Assembly (NCBI GenBank): GCA_001818155.1
Contig: MHJU01000012.1
Location: 1-62,728, forward strand
Reading direction: 5' to 3'
Origin: Candidatus Jacksonbacteria bacterium RIFCSPLOWO2_02_FULL_44_20
GTDB lineage: Bacteria > Patescibacteriota > Patescibacteriia > UBA9629
Length of the DNA: 62,728 nucleotides
This document shows, in pieces, positions 41,257-49,809 of this stretch. The notes under the pieces were generated by a model. That model was not told the DNA's origin and did no database searches. It worked only from the letters and a program-made list of their open reading frames with translations. Both the position numbers and the translations under genes were made by a program. Every line of letters begins with the position of its first letter. Positions within the stretch are counted from its first letter, which is position 1.

Positions 41257-41400
41257 ATGGGGGGAAAGAATTTTGCCGGAAAAAAATGTTTACCGTGCGA
41301 AGGGGGAGTGAAGCCGCTTGAAGGCGCGGAAGATAAAGAGCAACTCACTGCCGATTATGGGTTTACCGAGGCAAACGGCCCGCCTGCGTCCAAACCATGA
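41257..41400 (+). pseudogene. N-terminal stub of a pterin-4a-carbinolamine dehydratase-like gene
   Basis: MGGKNFAGKKCLPCEGGVKPLEGAEDKEQL: the KKC-x-PCEGGVKPL start is typical of the pterin carbinolamine dehydratase family, but the catalytic core is missing and the frame ends after 47 codons. It is too short for the ORF track. Its stop overlaps the next ATG. Confidence 0.5.
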
Positions 41401-41438
41401 GCACAAGATTACTTAGTTTTATTAAGGTATTAAAAGCT

Positions 41439-41936
41439 ATGAAAAAAACGATATTTCTAATAGGATTTTTGAGTTTACTGTTGGCGCCGTACAAATTTGT
41501 TTTTGCTTGCCGATGCGTTCAGCCGGGTGCGCCAAAAGAAGAACTGCAAACAGCAACGGCGGTGTTTTCGGGCACCGTTGTAGACATAGATAAAAAGAAA
41601 GTATCAGTGGGGCAGGGATTTTTTGAGGATTCTTATACGGCAACTTTTGATGTGGAAATGGCATGGAAAGGAGTGTCCAAAAAGACAATTACCGTCAATG
41701 CCGGCATTCAAGGCGGAATGTGCGGATACCCCTTTGAAGAAAAGGAGAGCTACATAGTTTATGCACATGGCGCGGACGAGAACGGGCTTTTAACAAGCCT
41801 CTGCACAAGGACAAACAAGCTTATATATGCTTATGAGGACTTGAAAGAGTTAGGAGAGGGTCAAGCCGAGCTTGTGCAAAATACTGTACCAGAGCTTCCA
41901 GCCCACATTCAATTTACAAGTGCAACCTGTGGATAA
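41439..41936 (+). CDS. Secreted NTR/TIMP-like protein, 3' end truncated by IS30
   Basis: A signal peptide (KTIFLIGFLSLLLAPYKFVFA) is followed directly by CRCVQPGAPKEELQTATAVFSGTVV, the C-x-C start of the netrin/TIMP-type (NTR) fold; later Cys residues are at GGMCGYPF and SLCTRTNK. The preferred start is MKKTIFL (41439). The last residues (QFTSATCG) and the stop are encoded by the left end of the IS30 element, so the original C-terminus is lost. Confidence 0.65.
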   Translation: MKKTIFLIGFLSLLLAPYKFVFACRCVQPGAPKEELQTATAVFSGTVVDIDKKKVSVGQGFFEDSYTATFDVEMAWKGVSKKTITVNAGIQGGMCGYPFEEKESYIVYAHGADENGLLTSLCTRTNKLIYAYEDLKELGEGQAELVQNTVPELPAHIQFTSATCG

Positions 41937-42998
41937 AAATTTTTGATGTTTGAACGTAACGACCTTTGATATAGTTTGTTCATTTCCTCTTTGTACGCCT
42001 CGTTTGGTGTTTGGTATCCCAAGCATTTCATCGGACGATTATTGATCAATCTTTCAACTTGCCTAATTCGCGCGTTGGAGACAGTATCGAGATCAACGCC
42101 GCGGGGCAAGTAGAATCTCACGAGTCCGTTTCTGTTTTCATTGGTTCCTCTCTGCCAAGACGCGTATGTCTTGGCAAAGTAGAATTTCATCCCAATGGCG
42201 GCAGTAACGGTCTCGTGAGCGGCGGCTTCCAATCCGTTGTCGTAGGTCATTGTTCGCCGCGCTTCTGAGGGGAACGCGCGGTAACGGCGGATGGTTGAAC
42301 GCGCTTTTGCCTGTGCAGTCAGATCGCGCGGCCTAAATATCATCACCTTGCGTGTTTTGCGTTCAACGGCGGTGGAGAGCGCTCGGCGGTGCCGATTGTA
42401 TACAATGTTATCGCCCTCCCAATGACCGAATTGTCTCCGTTTTTCCACTAGTACAGGGCGTTTTTCAATATCAATCCGATGAGGGATACGATTGTCCTTC
42501 CAATGTCTTCTTCCGTTCTTTTTCCGCCTAATACGATGAGCGCGGCGTAAATACTGGCGCATGTTCTGTTTCCGGCCTTCAAGGCTGTATATGAACTGGT
42601 AGATACTTTCTTGATTCAAGTATGGTTTGCGTTTTCTCTGTAATCGCCCCGCGATGAGGTCCGGAGACCAACCGCGTTTCAGGAGCCGAATGATTTTTTT
42701 CTTGAGTACTGGTTGTTTGACCACATATCGTATCTTCCGTCCCCTTGCTTTCCGCTTGCCCGCCTTTCGCTCCGCGGTGTCCGGAAGATACTGCTTGAGT
42801 TTAAGATGCTGGTTCCTTCGCAGTTCTCTGCCGATGGTTGATTTGTTTCTGCCGAGTCTTTCGGCAATGTCGCTGTTTGTTATTCCTTTCTGCTTCAGCT
42901 GATAGATTTTTTCACGCTCTTTTTGCCCAAGTTGTTTATATGATTTGTTGTGCATATACTTTGAGTATACTGCTCAAAGTTGCACTTCTAAATTGATT
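41907..42998 (-). mobile_element. Intact IS30-family insertion sequence
   Basis: Terminal inverted repeats TCAATTTACAAGTGCAAC (left, 41909-41926) and the inverse of GTTGCACTTCTAAATTGA (right, 42979-42996), 17 of 18 matching, flank one complete transposase gene. No unambiguous target duplication is visible. It truncated the NTR-like gene. Confidence 0.88.
41909..42955 (-). CDS. IS30 family transposase
   Basis: 348 residues, apparently complete. The N-terminal HTH (QLGQKEREKIYQLKQKGITNSDIAERLGRNKSTIGRELRRN) binds the ends; the DDE catalytic core shows FGHWEGDNIV (first D), MTYDNGLE (second D) and WQRGTNENRNGLVRFYLPRG (Glu). The stop lies inside the left inverted repeat. Confidence 0.95.
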   Translation of the reverse strand: MHNKSYKQLGQKEREKIYQLKQKGITNSDIAERLGRNKSTIGRELRRNQHLKLKQYLPDTAERKAGKRKARGRKIRYVVKQPVLKKKIIRLLKRGWSPDLIAGRLQRKRKPYLNQESIYQFIYSLEGRKQNMRQYLRRAHRIRRKKNGRRHWKDNRIPHRIDIEKRPVLVEKRRQFGHWEGDNIVYNRHRRALSTAVERKTRKVMIFRPRDLTAQAKARSTIRRYRAFPSEARRTMTYDNGLEAAAHETVTAAIGMKFYFAKTYASWQRGTNENRNGLVRFYLPRGVDLDTVSNARIRQVERLINNRPMKCLGYQTPNEAYKEEMNKLYQRSLRSNIKNFYPQVALVN

Positions 42999-43211
42999 TT
43001 ACCAATTCAATAAATTTTAAAAATTAAAGAATTGTGCCTAATTTTTCTCCGCTATCACTACGAAGAATAAAAAATGTTTTTTTACATCCGATAACAGCGT
43101 GTATCTGGTTCGGTAGATTTGACGCAATTAAATTTCGGGTCTTCTCCCAAACATGTGGGTAAATTAGTGTGGAAATCCCACCTATGACGGCTTATTGCCT
43201 AAACAATTCTT

Positions 43212-43940
43212 ATGCCTAATTCAATATCTCAACCAGTCAATCAAACCAAGCGCACTCATCTAAAGACATGGCAGTGGATAATACCACTCATTCTCCTTGC
43301 CACCTTAGTCGGCGGATATTTTGTGTATCAAAATTATTTTTTGCAAAAAACAACGCGCGAAATACCAGCCTCTGCGCCAGCGGCAAACCAAAGCACAGAA
43401 GCGCCTGAAGCCGTCAAGGAAGACGATTTTTGGAAAGCTATTAGAGACATAGCTTCCATAGTCATCGAATCGCGGGATCAAGCGTGTGAGACATCGGTCG
43501 ATTGCGCTTTTGTCTCTACCTCGTGCGGCGATTGCGGAGGCGATACGGTGAATTTGCTCTACACGGAGAAATATGCGCAACTATTGGATAACGAGTGCCC
43601 CAACCCTCCTGTTTACGCATGCGACTGGGATTATAGGGATAAGTTCAAAATAGATTGCGTGAATTCTCTGTGTGTGTTTGTTCCAAAAAACGGCGATGCG
43701 TCTAAAATCATCACCGCGCAAGGAAACATACAGCCCTTGGAAGGTTCCATTTGGCAGTATGGCACGCATACTTTATTAGATGAAGATGGAGACATTCTCT
43801 ACGCACTATCAAGCGATGCAGTGACTTTAGATGATTACAATAGGAAAAAAGTTGAGGTGCAGGGCTCTCTCAAAGAAGGCTATCCGGTAGACGGCGGCCC
43901 TCCTTATATAGAAGTGGATACGGTAAGAGAAGCGAATTAA
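43212..43940 (+). CDS. Membrane-anchored protein with Cys module and OB-like domain
   Basis: 242 residues: one N-terminal helix (WQWIIPLILLATLVGGYFVYQNYF), a linker, then a Cys-rich module (CETSVDCAFVSTSCGDCGGDTVNLLYTEKY...C...C) like those in the 1132-aa protein at 37688, and a C-terminal OB-like segment (GTHTLLDEDGDILYALSSD, RKKVEVQGSLKEGYPVDGGPPYIEV). It is extracytoplasmic; function unknown. The 213-nt gap before it, after IS30, contains AT-rich sequence and no gene that I can support. Confidence 0.6.
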   Translation: MPNSISQPVNQTKRTHLKTWQWIIPLILLATLVGGYFVYQNYFLQKTTREIPASAPAANQSTEAPEAVKEDDFWKAIRDIASIVIESRDQACETSVDCAFVSTSCGDCGGDTVNLLYTEKYAQLLDNECPNPPVYACDWDYRDKFKIDCVNSLCVFVPKNGDASKIITAQGNIQPLEGSIWQYGTHTLLDEDGDILYALSSDAVTLDDYNRKKVEVQGSLKEGYPVDGGPPYIEVDTVREAN

Positions 43941-43988
43941 CCGAGCCAATGAATGGACACTTTTTTAAAGAAAAGAACAGTACTATAC

Positions 43989-44774
43989 CTATTGTCTTGA
44001 TTTTGCGAGGGGGAGCCGCACGTAAAACGTCGTCCCATGCCCGAGTTCGCTTTCAAACCATAGTTCTCCCTTGTGCGCCCGGATAATCGGGCGGGCGACG
44101 TATAGCCCAAGCCCAGAACTTGCCGGTTGCATGTTAATAGCGTTTTTACTGCGATAATATTGCAGATAAATTTTTTCCGCATCTATTTTTTTGATTCCGA
44201 TGCCGGTATCAGAAATTGCAATGAGCGCGGTTTCCCCCTCATCGGTAAGAGTAATTTTTATTGATCCATTTTCTGGTGTATATGCAATCGCATTTGATAT
44301 AATATGCCGTATCGCATCTGCAAGCATTTGTTTATCTCCGACAACTGCTGGAAAGTTATTTGTCCCACTGTATAAAATTTCAAGCCCTTTTTCTTTAATG
44401 CGAATTTTGTAATGCTTGAGAATTCCTTGAATAATATTATGACTTGAGACTTTTCGTTTTTTGAGTTTAAGAGCGCGTGGATTGATTTTTAGAACTCCTA
44501 AGAAGTCATCAATTATCTCAATCATATTTTGCGCGGCTTGATACGCGTCGTTTAGCATCTCTTTCGTCTTTTGAGACTGATTGCAGACGGGATCATTTCG
44601 CAGATCTCCTATGGTCCAGACAATAACAGTGAGCGGCGTGCGGAGTTGATGGCGAACTACAGAAAGAAACTGCGCTTCGCGTTTACTCATTTGGTGAAGT
44701 CGGGCGAGCTCTCGCTCCTTTCGTTTTATATCTTTCGCGAGCGTGATATAGGTTGAAGAAGTTGTAGGCAACAT
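43989..44774 (-). CDS. Soluble histidine kinase without sensor domain
   Basis: 261 residues. A short helical lead is followed by HisKA (VVRHQLRTPLTVIVW with phospho-His), N box (HIISNAIAYTPENG), G1 (ISDTGIGI), G2 (SSGLGLYVARPIIRAHKG) and the final GHGTTFYVRLPL. Membrane and sensor domains are absent and no response regulator gene is adjacent, so it is an orphan. A good promoter puts the transcription start at, or one base from, the ATG (leaderless mRNA). Confidence 0.9.
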   Translation of the reverse strand: MLPTTSSTYITLAKDIKRKERELARLHQMSKREAQFLSVVRHQLRTPLTVIVWTIGDLRNDPVCNQSQKTKEMLNDAYQAAQNMIEIIDDFLGVLKINPRALKLKKRKVSSHNIIQGILKHYKIRIKEKGLEILYSGTNNFPAVVGDKQMLADAIRHIISNAIAYTPENGSIKITLTDEGETALIAISDTGIGIKKIDAEKIYLQYYRSKNAINMQPASSGLGLYVARPIIRAHKGELWFESELGHGTTFYVRLPLAKSRQ

Positions 44775-44781
44775 AAACGCA

Positions 44782-44810
44782 AGTATAATCTATTATTGGC
44801 TTTTATGCAA
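44782..44810 (-). promoter_or_regulatory. Histidine kinase promoter, apparently leaderless
   Basis: On the minus strand TTGCAT (44810-44805), 17-nt spacer, TATACT (44787-44782). Seven bases separate the -10 from the ATG at 44774. Confidence 0.7.
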
Positions 44811-44814
44811 AATA

Positions 44815-44842
44815 AATCCCCCGCAAGCGCGCGAGGGATTTT
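44815..44842 (-). terminator. Terminator of the 44873-45139 gene
   Basis: AAATCCC-CCGCAAGCGCGCGA-GGGATTT is a 7-bp stem followed, on the minus strand, by ATTTTGC. The T-run is weak. Confidence 0.55.
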
Positions 44843-44872
44843 GTTTGTTAAACGTTTATTTTACTCTACTCT

Positions 44873-45139
44873 CTAAAGTTCTGTTTCAATGTTCAATTCA
44901 TCAGGCAATACGGTATCATCTTCAGCGTTCAGTTCAATATCCAATTCCCGCAACGCAGATTCATCATTGATTGAAGTAGTAGTATCTGGCGTTATTGAAG
45001 GAGGAGGCGTTGTCGGAGCAGTCGTTGCAGGTTGCTCATCTATTGGAGCTATCGCATATTTTTGTTTTCTTACGGCAACAAGAAGAGCGATTATAATGAT
45101 GATAATGACAATACCGATAACAGCATTTTTATTTTTCAT
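44873..45139 (-). CDS. Small membrane-anchored protein with acidic Pro/Thr-rich tail
   Basis: 88 residues: MKNKNAVIGIVIIIIIIALLVAV is a single very hydrophobic helix; the rest is Pro/Thr-rich and acidic (PATTAPTTPPPSITPDTTT ... LDIELNAEDDTVLPDEL). Probably anchored with the tail outside. The start at 45139 is preferred over 45160. It is likely cotranscribed with the gene at 45211. No family known. Confidence 0.55.
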   Translation of the reverse strand: MKNKNAVIGIVIIIIIIALLVAVRKQKYAIAPIDEQPATTAPTTPPPSITPDTTTSINDESALRELDIELNAEDDTVLPDELNIETEL

Positions 45140-45210
45140 TGGTTCTATAAATGTTCTCATATACGAAGTATCTGCGTTTTTTGCAAATACTTCTTTAATG
45201 AGACGCGTAA

Positions 45211-45759
45211 TTAGTTGGTTGTTGTTTTTGCTGATTTAAGTAATTGGATTCCTTCTTTCATGCTTTGTCGCGCATCTACAAGCGTTTTATATACTTCGGT
45301 CATTTTGCTCTTAAAATTTTTGGCAACGGCCAAAGGGTCTTCCGCATTTTCAAGTTGATCAAGCATTGTTTTCGCCTCGCTTACAGAAGCGCGCGCAAGA
45401 GCGATTTTTTCTGTTGCCGCTTGTAGGGAAGCAGTCGCCAGGGTTATATCAATTTCCTTCTCTTGCATTTTTTGCGTGAGGTCAGTTGCCTTTATATTTA
45501 ATTTTTCTAGTTTATCAATGCGAATCGTCGCGCGTTCTATAATATTTTGTCCGCGAAGTTTCGCGCGGGTTATGCGCGTCGCCTTTCGGTCCTCATTTTT
45601 AAGATCTCTTGCTTCTTCACGGCCTTGTTGGATTTCTTTTCTATCTTCAGCATTTGGCGCAGTTTGTTGCGCATTAACTCCTCCGACGAATAACATCGCC
45701 ACCATCGCCGCAACGAATGTAAATGTTGCCGCAACGATAAGAATTTTTGTGTATTTCAT
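45211..45759 (-). CDS. Secreted coiled-coil protein
   Basis: 182 residues from MKYTKILIVAATFTFVAAM: a signal peptide ending near GGVNA-Q, then an almost entirely helical, charged coiled coil (QGREEARDLKNEDRKATRITRAKLRGQNIIERATIRIDKLEKL). Similar proteins are frequent in Parcubacteria, with no assigned function. It has a near-perfect promoter at 45841-45869 that is back to back with gltX. Confidence 0.6.
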   Translation of the reverse strand: MKYTKILIVAATFTFVAAMVAMLFVGGVNAQQTAPNAEDRKEIQQGREEARDLKNEDRKATRITRAKLRGQNIIERATIRIDKLEKLNIKATDLTQKMQEKEIDITLATASLQAATEKIALARASVSEAKTMLDQLENAEDPLAVAKNFKSKMTEVYKTLVDARQSMKEGIQLLKSAKTTTN

Positions 45760-45840
45760 GATTCTTGAATAATGTCTCAAATATGTAATCAAAGATCCTT
45801 AATTTTTGACCACTATACACAAGACCATTAAATTTTTGCT

Positions 45841-45869
45841 ATTATAAGTTATTGGCATAGAACCGTCAA
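45841..45869 (-). promoter_or_regulatory. Promoter of the coiled-coil protein gene
   Basis: On the minus strand TTGACG (45869-45864), 17-nt spacer, TATAAT (45846-45841). It overlaps the divergent gltX promoter. Confidence 0.8.
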
Positions 45870-45881
45870 GTATGATATATT
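45852..45881 (+). promoter_or_regulatory. gltX promoter candidate
   Basis: TTGGCA (45852-45857), 18-nt spacer, TATATT (45876-45881), 20 nt before the ATG. It is embedded in the divergent promoter. Confidence 0.5.
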
Positions 45882-45900
45882 TAGATAGAATGATTTTTTT

Positions 45901-47349
45901 ATGATTGTTACTCGTTTCGCTCCATCTCCAACAGGGGAGCCGCACATCGGCAATATAAGAACCGCGCTTTTTGCATGGATGTTTGCAAAAAAGAACGGCG
46001 GCGAATTTTTTGTTCGTATTGAAGACACTGACAAATCAAGAGAAATTCCCGGAGCGGTTCAGGCGATTGTAGAATCGTTAGAATGGCTTGGATTGAACTA
46101 TGATAAGAATTTAATTTTTCAAAGCGAGCGGTTGAAAATTTATAAAAGCTATGCCGACAAACTTGTGAAAAGCGGGTGGGCTTATACCTGTACATGTTCA
46201 GAAGAAAGATTGGCACAATTACGAGAAGAGCAGATCAAAAGAAAAGAGCCGCCGATGTACGACGGTAATTGCAGAAATAAAAATATATTTAGAAATGCCG
46301 GGACAAAGAATTGCGTGGTTCGCCTCAAGATTCCAAAAGACGGCGCAACAGAATTTACCGATATTGTCCGCGGCGCTGTTCGGTTTGAAAATAAACTTAT
46401 TGATGATCAGGTGATTCTGAAGTCCGACGGCTATCCAACATATCATTTGGCAAATGTTGTTGACGATTATGAGATGGTGGTTACTCACGTTATTCGCGGA
46501 GAAGATTGGCTTTCCTCAACACCGAAACATCTGCTGATTTATAAATATCTCGGACTTCAGCCGCCAGTTTTTGCTCATCTTCCCATGATTTTAGGGAAAG
46601 ATAAAAGCAAACTTTCTAAACGCCACGGCGCAATGCCTGTTTTGGAGTATAAGCGCGCAGGTTTTCTCGCTGACGCTTTTTTAAATTATATTGCGCTTTT
46701 GGGCTGGCATCCGGTTGAAAATCCTGACTGCCGAGAGGCAGGTCGCGAAATGTTAAGCCGGAAGGAAATAATAGAGCAATTCTCTTTAGAACGTGTGCAA
46801 AAATCCGGGGCCGTGTTTGATCCGGAAAAATTAACATGGATGAACGGGATGTACATGAGAAAACTTTCCCGCGCCGAACTTTTTGAAATCCTGCAAAGAT
46901 TCGGAGCGCAATATGACGAATCAGCCAAATTTGTATTAGAGAAGATTCCGGAAAAAAATATGGATCGCGCCATCGGGCTTGTGCAGGAGCGCATGCGCAC
47001 CTTAATGGATTTCGCCCCGCTCGCGCGCTTTATTATTGATCTGCCGGAGTATGATGCGGACATGCTTATATATAAGTCCGCCGATCTCACTCTCGCGCGA
47101 CAGGCTCTCACTGCCCTTAAAAAAATTTTGGAGGTCATTCCGGAACAAAATTTTACCAGTGATCGCATAGAAAACGATGTCTCAAGCCTTATTACAGAGG
47201 AAAAACTCTCAATCGGAGCTGTATTTCATCCTCTGCGCATTGCCTTAACTGGACTTAAGGATTCACCAGGTCCGGTTGAAACTGCTACTGCACTAGGGAA
47301 AGCCGAATCGCTTCGCCGAATCACACATGCATTGCAAAAAATTCGCTGA
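45901..47349 (+). CDS. gltX: Glutamyl-tRNA synthetase with a repeat-derived insertion
   Basis: Class I synthetase, 482 aa. It has the HIGH-type signature FAPSPTGEPHIGNIRTALFAW, the zinc-site-like CTCSEERL...C, and the KMSKS-type KLSKRHGAMPVLEYK. Near residue 277 the sequence GWHPVENPDCREAGREMLSRKEI contains PDCREAG, encoded by a copy of the 22-nt palindromic repeat. The C-terminal anticodon-binding domain is intact. If glnS or gatCAB is elsewhere, this enzyme may be non-discriminating; that cannot be seen here. Confidence 0.96.
   Translation: MIVTRFAPSPTGEPHIGNIRTALFAWMFAKKNGGEFFVRIEDTDKSREIPGAVQAIVESLEWLGLNYDKNLIFQSERLKIYKSYADKLVKSGWAYTCTCSEERLAQLREEQIKRKEPPMYDGNCRNKNIFRNAGTKNCVVRLKIPKDGATEFTDIVRGAVRFENKLIDDQVILKSDGYPTYHLANVVDDYEMVVTHVIRGEDWLSSTPKHLLIYKYLGLQPPVFAHLPMILGKDKSKLSKRHGAMPVLEYKRAGFLADAFLNYIALLGWHPVENPDCREAGREMLSRKEIIEQFSLERVQKSGAVFDPEKLTWMNGMYMRKLSRAELFEILQRFGAQYDESAKFVLEKIPEKNMDRAIGLVQERMRTLMDFAPLARFIIDLPEYDADMLIYKSADLTLARQALTALKKILEVIPEQNFTSDRIENDVSSLITEEKLSIGAVFHPLRIALTGLKDSPGPVETATALGKAESLRRITHALQKIR
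46723..46743. repeat. 22-nt palindromic repeat inside gltX
   Basis: CCTGACTGCCGAGAGGCAGGT; with the preceding T it matches the reverse complement of the 56007-56028 copy at 19 of 22 positions. Translated in frame as PDCREAG. Confidence 0.75.
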
Positions 47350-47360
47350 TATTTTATACT
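47332..47360 (+). promoter_or_regulatory. Promoter of the EnvC-like gene, apparently leaderless
   Basis: TTGCAA (47332-47337), 17-nt spacer, TATACT (47355-47360); six bases later comes the GTG at 47367. Confidence 0.65.
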
Positions 47361-47366
47361 TTTTTT

Positions 47367-48644
47367 GTGCCCGCATATCGCCCCAAACTTGTCTATTTTT
47401 TTTATCCGTTCCTTATTGGAAGTCTGTTTTTAGTTTTTTTTGCCGCGAGCAACGCATATCAATTGCCTATTTTAGAGATCGGAGGCGAGGATGATGCGGA
47501 AAACAATTCCATTACTGAATTGAATCAGGATTTAAAAACACGCCGTGAAGCGGTTGATGCGCTTAAACTACAGGCAGAGGAATACAGGGGAAAGGTGATT
47601 GCGCATAGAAATGAGGCCTTCACGCTGAAAAATCAGCTTCTTATTCTTGACGCGCAAATTGCAAAAATCAGCGTTGAAATTCAAACCAAAGAACAGGAGA
47701 TTGAAATTACAAAACTTGATATTCGCGGAATTGAACTGCGCATTGAACAATTAAAAAAAATAATCGGCAGGCAAAAGGAACGAATCGCGGACATTCTGCG
47801 CATCGTCTACCAAAATCAGGAAAAAAGCGAGCTGGAAATTCTCCTTTTGAATGATTCTCTTTCGGACTTCTTTAATCATGCGCAGTATATTGAAAATCTT
47901 CATGACGGTTTGCATAAACAACTTATTGAGTTAAAATCCGCAAACGAAGAACTTGAGAGCGAAGAAGTTTCTATAAAAGCGAAACAGGATGCTTTGGAAC
48001 GGCAGAAAAAATCGTTTGAAGATCAGCAATATGGTCTTAAAGATCAGGAAAGAGTAAAAACGCAACTTTTGGAGGAAACTCGCGAGAGTGAAAATACGTT
48101 CAGGACTTTACTGCAGGAGTTGAAGTCGCAGGAAGAATCGGTTAATGAGGAAATTATCTTACTTGAAAAAACGATACGAAAAAAACTTGAAGACGAAGAT
48201 GCCGCGAAAAAGTTAGAACAAGCAAAGGGCGAATTACTTTCCTGGCCTGTGCCGAAAAATACAATCACTGCGTATTTTCATGATCCGTCATATCCATACA
48301 GATATGTGTTTGAGCACCCGGCAATTGACATCCGCGCTCCTCATAGAACCACTGTTGCCGCTTCCGCAAGCGGATACGTCGCAAAAACTCGGAAAGACCC
48401 GAATTGCGACGGTCGCTATTCCTATATTATGATTATTCACGCGAACGGACTTTCAACTGTGTACGGACATGTAAATGAAATAGATGTTGAAGAGGGGCGG
48501 TTTGTTCTCCAAGGACAGGCAATCGGGCGAAGCGGAGGAATGCCCGGCACATGCGGCTCCGGACGTCTCACAACCGGGCCTCACATGCATTTTGAAGTGC
48601 GGTTGAACGGAATACCTGTTGATCCGCTTTTATATTTGCCGTAA
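47367..48644 (+). CDS. EnvC-like coiled-coil M23 peptidase
   Basis: 425 residues. N-terminal membrane helix or signal (VYFFYPFLIGSLFLVFFAAS), a long coiled coil (residues 45-270), and a C-terminal LytM domain (HPAIDIRAP, YSYIMIIHANGLSTVYGHV, GPHMHFEVRLNGIPVDPLLYL). The first zinc His-x3-Asp is HPAID; the H-x-H is HMHFE. This layout is that of EnvC/NlpD-type factors that act in septal peptidoglycan hydrolysis. The start is a GTG with no Shine-Dalgarno, consistent with leaderless expression. Confidence 0.88.
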   Translation: MPAYRPKLVYFFYPFLIGSLFLVFFAASNAYQLPILEIGGEDDAENNSITELNQDLKTRREAVDALKLQAEEYRGKVIAHRNEAFTLKNQLLILDAQIAKISVEIQTKEQEIEITKLDIRGIELRIEQLKKIIGRQKERIADILRIVYQNQEKSELEILLLNDSLSDFFNHAQYIENLHDGLHKQLIELKSANEELESEEVSIKAKQDALERQKKSFEDQQYGLKDQERVKTQLLEETRESENTFRTLLQELKSQEESVNEEIILLEKTIRKKLEDEDAAKKLEQAKGELLSWPVPKNTITAYFHDPSYPYRYVFEHPAIDIRAPHRTTVAASASGYVAKTRKDPNCDGRYSYIMIIHANGLSTVYGHVNEIDVEEGRFVLQGQAIGRSGGMPGTCGSGRLTTGPHMHFEVRLNGIPVDPLLYLP

Positions 48645-48646
48645 AT

Positions 48647-49558
48647 ATGTACGACTTTGCCATTATCGGAGGAGGTCCTACTGGATACGCGGCGGCTATG
48701 TACGCCGGACGCTTAAATTTGAAAACGATTATTTTTACAGGCGCGCCCGGCGGACTTATTATTACCACGGATTTTGTTGATAACTATCCCGGATTCAAGC
48801 ACATAAGCGGATACGATCTTTTCAGTAATGTTCAGGAGCACGCCCGTTCTTACGAGATTACCGAGATTTCCGCAGAAGCAACTTCAGTACGCTCAAATGA
48901 TCGTGGAGCATTTATTATTCAGACAAAAAAAGATTCGCACGAAACTAAAACAGTTCTATTTGCAACCGGCGCGTCGCATCGTAAAATTACTGTTCCCGGA
49001 GCCGCGGAATTTGAAAACAAAGGCATACACTATTGCGCGCTCTGCGACGGGTTCGCGTATAAAGGTAAAATAGTTGCAATTGTTGGAGGAGCTGATTCGG
49101 CGGCCAAAGAATCGCTTGAACTTGCGCAAAATGCTGAAATCGTGTATATCCTTTGCCGTGGTAGCGCTCTTCGCGGCGAACCTGTAAATGTTACGCGAGT
49201 TCATCAGAATAAAAAAATCAAACTCGTAACAAACATTAATCCTGTAAAAATTATCGGGAAAGAACGCGTTGAAGGAGTTGAACTTGATCGTCCTTACGAA
49301 GGGAGCGCGATTCTTAAAGTTCAGGGAATTTTTGTTGCGATAGGACACATTCCGCAATCAGAATTATCGTTACAGCTTGGCGTTTTACGGAATGAAAAAA
49401 AGGAGATTGTCATTAACCGTTTTACTGAAACCAATGTCCATGGCGTGTATGCCGCTGGCGACGTATCTGATACTCCTTTCAAACAAATGATAATCGGTTG
49501 CGCCGAGGGCGTGATGGCGGCGTATCGGGCGTATGAGCATCTCGCAAAAGCAATATGA
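48647..49558 (+). CDS. trxB: Thioredoxin reductase (NADPH)
   Basis: 303 residues. FAD site FAIIGGGPTGYAAAMYAGR; redox-active Cys pair in HYCALCDGF; NADPH site VAIVGGADSAAKESLELA; C-terminal FAD motif VHGVYAAGDVSD. It reduces thioredoxin. It begins 3 nt after the M23 gene and overlaps the next small gene by ATGA. Confidence 0.94.
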   Translation: MYDFAIIGGGPTGYAAAMYAGRLNLKTIIFTGAPGGLIITTDFVDNYPGFKHISGYDLFSNVQEHARSYEITEISAEATSVRSNDRGAFIIQTKKDSHETKTVLFATGASHRKITVPGAAEFENKGIHYCALCDGFAYKGKIVAIVGGADSAAKESLELAQNAEIVYILCRGSALRGEPVNVTRVHQNKKIKLVTNINPVKIIGKERVEGVELDRPYEGSAILKVQGIFVAIGHIPQSELSLQLGVLRNEKKEIVINRFTETNVHGVYAAGDVSDTPFKQMIIGCAEGVMAAYRAYEHLAKAI

Positions 49559-49809
49559 ATATCAAGGATTTTATCAGAGAACGACCATATCTTATGTGGT
49601 CAACAAATAATTACGACGCGCTTTCAGAAGACGCGATTCTTGAAGCGGTTTTGAATTACGGCAATTTTAATGATGCGCAAAAGCTATTTTCTCTTTTGGG
49701 GATTAAAAAATCAGCCACCATTTTTCACAAGCAAATAAAAAGGAGTAGAGTTAATTATAGCCCGAAGATACAGAATTATTTCACGCTTTATTTTAAGAAA
49801 TATGCATAA
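49555..49809 (+). CDS. Antitoxin-like partner of the AbiEii toxin
   Basis: 84 residues; MNIKDFIRERPYLMWSTNNYDALSEDAILEAVLNYGNFNDAQKLFSLLG resembles small proteins encoded immediately upstream of AbiEii nucleotidyltransferase genes. It lacks the large AbiEi domains, so the neutralisation mechanism is unclear. Its ATG overlaps the trxB stop and its end overlaps the toxin start by 8 nt. Confidence 0.65.
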   Translation: MNIKDFIRERPYLMWSTNNYDALSEDAILEAVLNYGNFNDAQKLFSLLGIKKSATIFHKQIKRSRVNYSPKIQNYFTLYFKKYA

